Shown: positions 18,172-24,865 of the stretch, piece after piece
Position numbering within the stretch: position 1 is the stretch's first letter
How the letters are laid out: the number at the start of each line of letters is the position of its first letter
NCBI GenBank assembly: GCA_021646465.1
Contig: SOET01000007.1
Coordinates: 56,274 to 120,273 of the forward strand
Direction of reading: 5' to 3'
DNA length: 64,000 nt
DNA from: Candidatus Kuenenia hertensis
Lineage (GTDB): Bacteria > Planctomycetota > Brocadiia > Brocadiales > Brocadiaceae
The notes under the pieces: generated by a model
Databases searched by the model: none
What the model was told of the DNA's origin: nothing
Seen by the model: the letters and a program-made list of their open reading frames with translations, nothing else
Made by a program: the position numbers and the translations under genes

Positions 18172-19146
18172 GTGAGCCTGCCATCAAATGTTTTTAAAGG
18201 AACGACTGTCGACACAACACTTTTATTTGCAGAAAAAATGGCTAAAGCTACTACGTATCATGAATCGCAAGTTTTAGTAAAAATGTTCAATAAAAAATCA
18301 TCAATATGTGCAGTAACTCAACCTAACCGTGAATTTAACATATCGACAACTATTTGGTTTGAACAGAACGCCTTCAATGTAAGCAGCAATATCGCCGAAA
18401 CAAATATTCTCACGAGAATTGAAAGTGAAAATAAGACCCTTTCACAATTTGCAAAAATGTTTTCTGGGATAAAAACTTATGAAGTAGGCAAAGGAAACCC
18501 ACCGCAAACAGAAGAGATACGCAATAGAAAACCGTTTACTTCAGGTAAAAAAGAAGAAAATTCATGGTCTCCTTTTTATGATGGAAAGCATATTGGTCGT
18601 TATGAATTTTTATGGAAAGAAGATAACTGGATTAATTATGGGTGTTGGTTGGCAGCACCAAGAGAACCTGAAAACTTTAAAGGCGAAAAGATTTTGATAA
18701 GAAAAATTGTCGGTAAAACCCTTCTTGCAACGTATGTTTCGGAAACATCGTACTGCAATACACTATTATTTGTATTAAAAATCAAAAACAATATTACTTT
18801 AAATTACTACTATTTGATTGGTGTTCTCAATTCGCAATTTATTGGTTGGTACTTCAGGAAAAAATTTCAAATCAGTGCAGATAACACATTCCCCCAAATT
18901 ATGATTCGTGATATACTGCAGTTTCCGATTCCGTATCCAGACAACACCCATCACGACCATATGATTTCTTTCGTCAGCCGGATACTTGAACTACACAAAC
19001 AATTAGCATCAGCAAAGACAAACCATGACAAGACCGTAATCCAGCGACAGATAAACGCCACCGACCACCAGATTGACCAGTTGGTGTATGACTTGTATGG
19101 GTTGACGGATAAAGAAATCAAAATCGTTGAGGAAGGTTTGACATGA
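18172..19146 (+). CDS. Eco57I/type IIG restriction-modification enzyme, C-terminal part
   Basis: This is the 324-residue remainder of the frameshifted enzyme: end of the methyltransferase domain (SLPSNVFKGTTVDTTLLFAE) and a target-recognition domain. The latter ends with an ILQFPIPYP motif and a helical tail (QINATDHQIDQLVYDLYGLT) shared by this family. The frame is open from 18106, giving LNLGFTQSLRIFLLQNSKL before the nominal GTG start at 18172; this stretch is plainly coding, so the GTG is only a bookkeeping start. Split as it is, the enzyme is probably inactive unless the shift is an assembly error or is programmed. Its last codons are duplicated at 19858-19893, beyond the transposase gene. 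Confidence 0.8.
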   Translation: MSLPSNVFKGTTVDTTLLFAEKMAKATTYHESQVLVKMFNKKSSICAVTQPNREFNISTTIWFEQNAFNVSSNIAETNILTRIESENKTLSQFAKMFSGIKTYEVGKGNPPQTEEIRNRKPFTSGKKEENSWSPFYDGKHIGRYEFLWKEDNWINYGCWLAAPREPENFKGEKILIRKIVGKTLLATYVSETSYCNTLLFVLKIKNNITLNYYYLIGVLNSQFIGWYFRKKFQISADNTFPQIMIRDILQFPIPYPDNTHHDHMISFVSRILELHKQLASAKTNHDKTVIQRQINATDHQIDQLVYDLYGLTDKEIKIVEEGLT

Positions 19147-19167
19147 AACTAAGCGGGTAACGTAAGC

Positions 19168-19281
19168 GGGTTCAGGTTTGCAACCTGAACCCTCACGTTT
19201 TATACGGGCAATTTAGCCATGAAATGCATATCGCGCTATTCACCAAATAAACTATTGGGTTCAGATTACAAATCTGAACCC
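19168..19281. repeat. REP pair (BIME) upstream of the RAYT gene
   Basis: Two 25-nt palindromes, 19168-19192 (arms GGGTTCAGGTT/AACCTGAACCC) and 19257-19281 (arms GGGTTCAGATT/AATCTGAACCC), are separated by a 64-nt spacer containing TTTAGCCATGAAATGCATAT. The same arrangement and spacer recur at 20181-20293. This is the layout of bacterial interspersed mosaic elements mobilised by the adjacent REP-associated tyrosine transposase. Confidence 0.82.
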
Positions 19282-19316
19282 GCTGTAATCTGTGAATTTT
19301 ATTGATAAACAGTATT

Positions 19317-19817
19317 ATGCCATCTGTAAGAATTTCAAAAGAATTTACGTCAGGAATTTATTATCTTACTTTTACCGTCAGGAACTGGTACTACCTTTTT
19401 GACAGACATAACCGCTTTGAAATTCTTGCGGACTCATTGAAATATTGTCAAAAAAACAAAGGGCTTAAGTTATATGCGTATGTCTTTATGCTCAACCATA
19501 TCCATTTGGTTGCATCGTCGCCAGATATGATCGCCTTTGTCAGGGATTTTAAAAAATTCACGTCAAAAGAGATACAAAAGAATATCATTGCTACGGAACC
19601 AAATGTTTTAAAGCTTTTCGAGACAGAAAATGGCAGATTTGAATTTTGGGAAAAGACTAATATGCCTAAAATAATTAAGAGCGAGCATTATCTTGCTCAA
19701 AAAATAAAATATATCCATGCGAATCCGGTACGAAAGCAATATGTAAAAAATCCCGAAGATTGGGTGTGGTCATCTGCTAATATTGAAGGGAAAATTGACA
19801 TTGATTCAGTTGTATAA
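19317..19817 (+). CDS. REP-associated tyrosine transposase (RAYT, Y1/HUH family)
   Basis: The 166-residue protein has the HUH metal motif HIH at residues 61-63 (LNHIHLVAS). The later helix KYIHANPVRK (131-140) is where Y1 transposases carry the catalytic tyrosine (putatively Tyr132), and the family's WSSA motif (151-154) ends the domain. It is a single-copy, IS200-like protein without insertion-sequence ends. It is flanked by REP palindromes on both sides, which is the definition of a RAYT/REP system. ATG at 19317 is preferred to a TTG at 19302. It probably nicks the REP hairpins and spreads them. It lies immediately after the broken restriction-modification gene. Confidence 0.85.
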   Translation: MPSVRISKEFTSGIYYLTFTVRNWYYLFDRHNRFEILADSLKYCQKNKGLKLYAYVFMLNHIHLVASSPDMIAFVRDFKKFTSKEIQKNIIATEPNVLKLFETENGRFEFWEKTNMPKIIKSEHYLAQKIKYIHANPVRKQYVKNPEDWVWSSANIEGKIDIDSVV

Positions 19818-19824
19818 AATATTC

Positions 19825-19849
19825 AGATTCAAGTTACAAACCTGAACCC
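19825..19849. repeat. Diverged single REP palindrome
   Basis: GATTCAAGTTACAAACCTGAACCC is an imperfect version of the 25-nt REP hairpins found at 19168, 19257, 20181 and 20269. It lies directly after the RAYT stop and is followed by CCGTGGG, as is the 20269 copy. Confidence 0.6.
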
Positions 19850-19945
19850 GCCGTGGGAGAAAATCAAAATCGTTGAGGAATGTTTTACCATAAAGTAAGA
19901 CGTTAGATTTTGCAATTGATATAAAGTAACATTAGGGGTCTATAT

Positions 19946-20175
19946 GAAAAAAAAGAAGTCTCTAAATGGGGCGAAGGTATTGTTGAGATATTGGCAAGGG
20001 ATTTACAAAGAGAGTTTCCCGATATGAGAGGATTTTCGACGCAAAATTTGTGAAGAATGAAACAGATATATGAAACGTATAGAGAGGATGAAAAACTCTC
20101 AACACTGTTGAGAGAATTACCATAGTCTCACAATGTTCTTATTGTACATCATACGTCATCTATTGAAAAAAAATT
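19946..20175 (+). pseudogene. DUF1016 (YhcG-type) nuclease remnant
   Basis: Reading one frame gives WGEGIVEILARDLQREFPDM, then RGFSTQNL, a stop, RMKQIYETYREDEKLSTLLR, ELP, a stop, and SHNVLIVHHTSSIEKKF. This is the N-terminal domain of DUF1016 proteins (consensus WG..vv..L..DL...FP...GFS..NL..Mr.fy..Y, then LsW.Hn..L). The first in-frame stop is TGA within NL-R and the second is TAG exactly where the conserved Trp precedes SHN. The frame then runs into a REP element at 20181. It is thus a nonsense-ridden and truncated copy. These PD-(D/E)xK-fold nucleases are commonly found in defence islands. Confidence 0.7.
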
Positions 20176-20180
20176 CAAGC

Positions 20181-20293
20181 GGGTTCAAGTTTGAAACTTG
20201 AACCCCACGTTTTATACGGACGATTTAGCCATGAAATGCATATCGCGCTATTCGTCAAATAAACTATGGGGTTCAGATTACAAATCTGAACCC
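20181..20293. repeat. REP pair (BIME) downstream of the RAYT gene
   Basis: Palindromes at 20181-20205 (arms GGGTTCAAGTTT/AAACTTGAACCC) and 20269-20293 (arms GGGTTCAGATT/AATCTGAACCC) flank a spacer nearly identical to that of the 19168-19281 pair (ATTTAGCCATGAAATGCATA...). The two units are direct repeats of about 113 bp bracketing the transposase gene, and this copy interrupts the DUF1016 remnant. Confidence 0.82.
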
Positions 20294-20423
20294 GCCGTGG
20301 GTGTTGTACCTGTCCTCGTGCAATATTAAATACTCAGTGTTGAGCAATAAGACGCCCTATACCAAAACGGCAGTAATTGAAGAATGATCTGTTTCATAAT
20401 CCTTCGTTAACAAAATACCGGTC
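20294..20423. other. Gene-free tail of the accessory spacer
   Basis: This is the remainder of the 606-base gap between the RAYT gene and the 846-residue gene. It holds no open frame, and I see no promoter I would defend. The rest of the gap is taken up by the REP elements and the DUF1016 remnant. Confidence 0.4.
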
Positions 20424-22964
20424 ATGAGAAATAATCCTTACAGGTATGTCTCATATCCCCCAAATATAAAGGTTGATATCTCACAGAAGGATATCTCCAA
20501 TATACAGATATCTTTTACCCAAAAAGGTTATGATTCGTATAAAAGATTTGGGTATATGTATGGCTGGATAGACATGACTTTAAAATGGAATAATCATGAA
20601 ATAACAATAAACACTTCGTCAGTATATTCACCTTACAAAAGCATGATCAGATGGCTCGAAAATATTAATCAGGGCAAACTGCCCTGCCAGTTAGATATTG
20701 ACGATGAGTCTGATGTTTTCAGGTTAAAAGCTTATCCTGTAGATAACAGGGAACTGTTATTTCTGATTATCGAAAATACCTGTGATGAGGATAACAAAAT
20801 ATATCTGGAAGGTCTTTTCGATAGAGAGAAATTTACCGCAGAATTCTGTTATAAGTTCCGCCAATTTCTTACGACAGAATATGATAATGAGTACTGGACT
20901 GATGATGACGAAGACGAGTTAGACAAATTAATAGTCAGGGGAATTAGGGGTGGTTTTAGAATTTCTGTAAAGTGTACCTGTCCCTGCTGCGGATACAAAA
21001 CGTTGACAGAATCAGGTAATTATGACCTTTGCCCAATATGTTACTGGGAAGATGATCCCGCCCAATATGAAGACCCTGACCTTGAAGGCGGCCCGAATTC
21101 ACCTTCATTAAGGCAGGCACAATTAAACTTCATTCTTTACGGCGCTTGCGACCAGGAATGTTTGAGTCATGTTCGCCCACCCGGCATGTGGGATGTCCGT
21201 GATCCTGCATGGCTACCGCTCTACCAGATTCAGGAAAACATTCTTACCCTGCAAAAGGAATTCGAAAAAAACAGCGATTTACCGGTAACCCTTTTCAAGT
21301 CAGCATCATTTCTTTTTTTTAAGGAAAAGTTAGACAAATGCAGAAATGAAAAAAAGGATACAAGACGTTGCAACAAAAAATACCAGGAAAATTATTGCAA
21401 TGCTAAATCTGATGCTTTAGGCAAAATAAAGGATGAACAAATACGGTATTGGCTTCTCAAGGCTGAAAGTATTAATGATGTAGAACTTATTGTGAAAGCA
21501 AAAGCAAGTTTCTGGAAATGGATTGAGAAGGTAAAGATATGCAGCCATTTGCATCTTGAATTAATAGCGGATAGTAATGGGTTTGCACCACTGTATAATT
21601 GCAGATATTGCGGCGCATATGTTGGCTGTACGTGTTTCTTCAGAGATCCAAATTCATGGCCGGTAAATCAATACATCAGCGTCCGGCCTTCTGCGATACC
21701 GGATTTCATCCCCTTCCGTGTTTTTAAGGAAGTATTCATCAGACCGAATATTTGTTACAGATGCAGAAAAGATGAAGATATGGCCGTACCGCGTACTTAC
21801 GGGAAAAATAAAGTTGAAACGGTTTATTGGAGAGAACTGTTTGCTGAAGAAGGCAAAGCATGGACATTTCTTAGGGGCAAAGAATTTCAAGCAGGGGAAG
21901 AATTAATAAATTATTCCAAATATATCCGGCCAAATTATTTACTTTTCCATACCATTCTCAGCGATGATAAAGACGAAGTTATCAAAAGAATTCTCGATAG
22001 GACGTTGTCTGTGAAAAACCGGCTGAAAAAAATTGGCGTGAACGCTTCGGTAAAAGAAATACTTGGATATGCTGTTCGTAAGGCTTGTTACTTTTACAAC
22101 AATCAATACAAACTTAATGGAAAAAAAGACAAACTTATAAACCTTAAAGAAAGACCACAGACCATTTACCTTCCGGGGTTTCATAGCAGTAAGGCAATGA
22201 TCGAAGAACTTGGTCTACTGAAAAATCCTGATAAAATAAGGGGAATGCCGCTCGTCTTTAAAATAGACGTTCTCAGAGAGTTTCTCATTGAAGAAGTCTC
22301 TGTTAACGAGCAAGAGGTGAAAAAACGTGCGCTATCTCAGGTGAAGGCATTTGACTTTGACCCTGCTGGCGAATTCCAGCGACTTCTTGATGCCGCAAGG
22401 GTAAAAGATATTTATCTGTTTCTCAAAACAATACTGAAAATATGGGAAAAAGATACGGCATTTTTCATCTCAAAGAAAGAAACATTAATAAAAGCAATTA
22501 CGAATAATAGTATAGAATGGTCGATATTGGAGTATGAATTGTTCTGCGAAGGAAATTACTCCGGATTTGAACTTGGGCTTGAATGTAATAAAGACTTACT
22601 TGCATGGTTGAAAATGAATATTTGCATTCCAAAATTTATGGATATGTTACTCAAAGGCAATATAATTACGAATGTCGTAGGCATGCGATTTATAGAATGG
22701 GAAAAATATTTAAGTCTTGATGAATACCTTAATGATAAAATGGTTGAACTTGTTCGTGAACCGGATAATCAATATGATGAAAATGCAATAGCTGTGAAAT
22801 CAAAAAATTTTGGTAGGCTTGGCTACATAAAACGTTCGATTGCAAAGACACTTGCACCCATTATGGATAATGGGGTAAGGTTAATGGCAGAAATCTTTGC
22901 CCGTTATTATACTGATGATATTGATACAACAATTTTTCTTAAAACAAAAACTGATGAACATTGA
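20424..22964 (+). CDS. Large multi-domain protein with CPCC and HIRAN domains
   Basis: This 846-residue protein has no single known family. Residues 1-170 are an unrecognised alpha/beta region, acidic near 158-168. Residues about 184-250 form a cysteine-rich CPCC domain: CPCCGYKTL, CPICYWEDD and then GGPNSPSLRQAQ with NFILYGA. Residues 375-450 contain another cysteine set (CRYCGAYVGCTC, NICYRCR), a probable zinc site. Residues about 750-835 form a HIRAN domain (GMRF, LVREPDNQYDENAIAVKS, RLGYIKRSIA), a module that binds DNA ends or damaged DNA in helicases. CPCC domains occur in small bacterial proteins, some resembling immunity proteins. Joining CPCC to HIRAN is unusual to my knowledge. No catalytic motif is visible. 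ATG at 20424 has no good ribosome binding site. It lies between RAYT/REP debris and an antiporter and may be a defence or stress protein; that is inference. Confidence 0.8.
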   Translation: MRNNPYRYVSYPPNIKVDISQKDISNIQISFTQKGYDSYKRFGYMYGWIDMTLKWNNHEITINTSSVYSPYKSMIRWLENINQGKLPCQLDIDDESDVFRLKAYPVDNRELLFLIIENTCDEDNKIYLEGLFDREKFTAEFCYKFRQFLTTEYDNEYWTDDDEDELDKLIVRGIRGGFRISVKCTCPCCGYKTLTESGNYDLCPICYWEDDPAQYEDPDLEGGPNSPSLRQAQLNFILYGACDQECLSHVRPPGMWDVRDPAWLPLYQIQENILTLQKEFEKNSDLPVTLFKSASFLFFKEKLDKCRNEKKDTRRCNKKYQENYCNAKSDALGKIKDEQIRYWLLKAESINDVELIVKAKASFWKWIEKVKICSHLHLELIADSNGFAPLYNCRYCGAYVGCTCFFRDPNSWPVNQYISVRPSAIPDFIPFRVFKEVFIRPNICYRCRKDEDMAVPRTYGKNKVETVYWRELFAEEGKAWTFLRGKEFQAGEELINYSKYIRPNYLLFHTILSDDKDEVIKRILDRTLSVKNRLKKIGVNASVKEILGYAVRKACYFYNNQYKLNGKKDKLINLKERPQTIYLPGFHSSKAMIEELGLLKNPDKIRGMPLVFKIDVLREFLIEEVSVNEQEVKKRALSQVKAFDFDPAGEFQRLLDAARVKDIYLFLKTILKIWEKDTAFFISKKETLIKAITNNSIEWSILEYELFCEGNYSGFELGLECNKDLLAWLKMNICIPKFMDMLLKGNIITNVVGMRFIEWEKYLSLDEYLNDKMVELVREPDNQYDENAIAVKSKNFGRLGYIKRSIAKTLAPIMDNGVRLMAEIFARYYTDDIDTTIFLKTKTDEH

Positions 22965-22995
22965 AGAATTAATATAATTGGGATTATTTTGAAGT

Positions 22996-23083
22996 GGTGG
23001 CAGGAGGAACTCCTGCCACCTTCTTGTTGTAATGGAGCATAGCAATACATCCCCTTGTTACTGTCAGGAGGAAACTCCTGACA
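22996..23083. repeat. Two adjacent short hairpin repeats
   Basis: GGTGGCAGGAG with CTCCTGCCACC (22996-23020) and CTGTCAGGAG with CTCCTGACAG (within 23061-23083) are strong inverted repeats sharing the CAGGAG.AACTCCTG core. The second has a near-identical copy at 47189-47215, so this is a dispersed repeat family. The first follows the 846-residue gene by about 30 bases and could terminate it. Confidence 0.65.
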
Positions 23084-23285
23084 GCACAAGAATGCGTGAA
23101 ACTATGGCAATAATAACTGCTATAGACAGGAAAACGGCAATCCGCCATTTTCCCGAGCTGTGGAAAGATCGGATAATAAAACGCCGGTTAAATAACCCTG
23201 CAATATCGCGCCGATATTCCTCACGGATACGGCGGAACGGGCAAAACAGCAGTGCGATAACGATAAAAAAGATTAACGCTTCCAT
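23064..23285 (-). CDS. Possible small two-helix membrane protein
   Basis: The 73-residue frame begins MEALIFFIVIALLFCPFRRI, then a strongly basic loop (RREEYRRD...NRRFIIRS), then a second hydrophobic segment (IAVFLSIAVIIAIVSRILVL). The helix-basic loop-helix pattern favours real coding on this strand over the overlapping rightward frame. The last residues and stop fall inside the hairpin repeat at 23061-23083, as if the repeat had provided a new C-terminus. There is no clear ribosome binding site. I do not recognise a family. Confidence 0.4.
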   Translation of the reverse strand: MEALIFFIVIALLFCPFRRIREEYRRDIAGLFNRRFIIRSFHSSGKWRIAVFLSIAVIIAIVSRILVLSGVSS

Positions 23286-23292
23286 GCAATAA

Positions 23293-23505
23293 TTGTATAA
23301 AATACGCTTAAACAAACAAGAAATAAAATCCAAGGAACAGGGTGAAGAATTAGATTACGGCCCTCGTATTCCGGTAATAAGTGATTTTATAGACAGAGAA
23401 ACTGAACGGCTTGACGGTAAACAATTTTCAGATGATGCGGAGAGGCGCTCAACAGACCAGTTGAACAGTTTATTTAGATCTGCTTTGAATGAAGTATGGT
23501 CATGA
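23293..23505 (+). CDS. Possible small acidic hypothetical protein
   Basis: A 70-residue frame with a TTG start and no evident ribosome binding site ends 25 bases before the antiporter start. The sequence is polar and acidic (GEELDYGPRIPVISDFIDRE, FSDDAERRSTDQLNSLF) and looks like coding composition. No family is recognised. It may be a leader gene of the antiporter or a remnant. Confidence 0.35.
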   Translation: MYKIRLNKQEIKSKEQGEELDYGPRIPVISDFIDRETERLDGKQFSDDAERRSTDQLNSLFRSALNEVWS

Positions 23506-23529
23506 TACGTAGACAGGAATAATAACAAT

Positions 23530-24771
23530 ATGGGAATGTTCGACCTTATTGCAGTACTACTCAGCCTTGCGGCTATTTTTAGTTATATAAATTTTCGTCT
23601 CATAAAGCTTCCTACTACGATTGGAATTATGCTGATTGCAATTCTCGTTTCTGTTGCTATCGTAGTATTGGGATTTTTGGGGTTTGGTGAAATCCATGGA
23701 AAAGCAACGTATGCCCTGAATCGGATTGATTTCAATAAAACGCTTATGAACGGCATGCTGAGTTTTCTTCTTTTTGCGGGGGCTTTACATGTCAATCTGG
23801 AAGACCTTGCCAAACATAAGTACATTATTACCATACTGGCAACATTTGGAATTGTTGCAAATACTTTCATTGTTGGCAGTCTGGCATGGCTGGTATTTAC
23901 CCTCGTACACATTAAATTGTCATACATTTACTGTCTTTTGTTTGGCTCCCTCATTGCCCCGACTGATCCTGTAGCGGTTATTGGCATACTGAAGAAGGCC
24001 GGGATTTCCAAAAGCCTTGAAACCAAAATTACCGGTGAAAGTCTTTTTAATGACGGCGTTGCGGTTGTCGTATTTTTAGTACTCATGGGAATTGTGGCCG
24101 GTGGACATGAAGTTACCTTCCAGCATATTACCCTTCTCTTTATCGAGGAAGCAATTGGTGGAATGATCTTCGGGTTTGTGTCGGGTATGATTGCTTTCTG
24201 GATGCTTAAGGCCGTTGATAACTATCAGGTGGAGATACTTGTCACCCTCGCTCTGGTCATGGGAGGCTATGCCCTTGCAAACATGCTCCATGTTTCCGGC
24301 CCTATTGCAGTAGTAGTCGCTGGCCTTCTCATTGGCAATAAAGGAAGGCTTCTTGCAATGAGTGAAAAAACGCGCGAACATCTGGATTCTTTCTGGGAGT
24401 TAATCGATGAAGTTTTAAACGCGGTTCTTTTCCTCATGATCGGGATGGAAGTGTTGGTGATAACGATAAAAATGAATTACCTTATTGCCGGTCTTATAAT
24501 GATTCCCATTGTGTTAATAGCCCGTTTTATAAGCGTGAGTGTGCCGGTTGCCCTTATGCGTCCCGTAAAAGAATTCAGCCCGCATGCTATAAAGATTCTT
24601 ACTTGGGGAGGTTTGCGCGGAGGCATATCGGTTGCATTAGCGCTGTCGCTTCCCGCCGGTGAAGCACGGGAAGTTTTACTGGCGATAACTTACATAATAG
24701 TTGTATTTTCAATATTAGCCCAGGGATTAACCATTGGGTGTTATGTAAAATCCTTAAAAACAACGGAATAA
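23530..24771 (+). CDS. CPA1-family Na+/H+ antiporter
   Basis: This 413-residue inner-membrane protein has about twelve hydrophobic segments. The CPA1/NhaP signatures are present: APTDPVAV at 143-150 and GESLFNDG at 169-176, whose Asn174-Asp175 pair is the electroneutral ion-binding dyad. LTWGGLRGGISVALALSLP near the C-terminus is a further family motif. It exchanges cytoplasmic Na+ (or K+) for external H+ for pH and salt homeostasis. The protein ends right after the last helix, with no cytoplasmic regulatory domain. An AGGA box lies 12 nt before the ATG. It converges on the leftward glucan operon. Confidence 0.9.
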   Translation: MGMFDLIAVLLSLAAIFSYINFRLIKLPTTIGIMLIAILVSVAIVVLGFLGFGEIHGKATYALNRIDFNKTLMNGMLSFLLFAGALHVNLEDLAKHKYIITILATFGIVANTFIVGSLAWLVFTLVHIKLSYIYCLLFGSLIAPTDPVAVIGILKKAGISKSLETKITGESLFNDGVAVVVFLVLMGIVAGGHEVTFQHITLLFIEEAIGGMIFGFVSGMIAFWMLKAVDNYQVEILVTLALVMGGYALANMLHVSGPIAVVVAGLLIGNKGRLLAMSEKTREHLDSFWELIDEVLNAVLFLMIGMEVLVITIKMNYLIAGLIMIPIVLIARFISVSVPVALMRPVKEFSPHAIKILTWGGLRGGISVALALSLPAGEAREVLLAITYIIVVFSILAQGLTIGCYVKSLKTTE

Positions 24772-24826
24772 TTTTTGCGACATTCATGCTCAATATTTGT
24801 TACAACAAAGTAATTTGCAACAGAAG

Positions 24827-24847
24827 TTTCCCCCAAAAGGGGGGAAA
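24827..24847. terminator. Possible bidirectional hairpin between convergent genes
   Basis: TTTCCCCC and GGGGGGAAA face each other across AAAA, between the stops of the antiporter (24771) and the GH57 gene (24866). The stem is strong but there is no long T tract on either side, so it is only a candidate terminator. Confidence 0.4.
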
Positions 24848-24865
24848 TGATTTCCTGTAATTAAA

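Noticed and set aside
19302..19316. TTG start giving five extra residues on the RAYT protein
   Set aside because: An ATG at 19317 is available and the extension lies next to the REP palindrome; no ribosome binding site favours the TTG.
19147..20423. Possible CRISPR array
   Set aside because: The repeats are palindromic REP pairs with only two to three units and unequal distances, not regularly spaced repeats with unique spacers.
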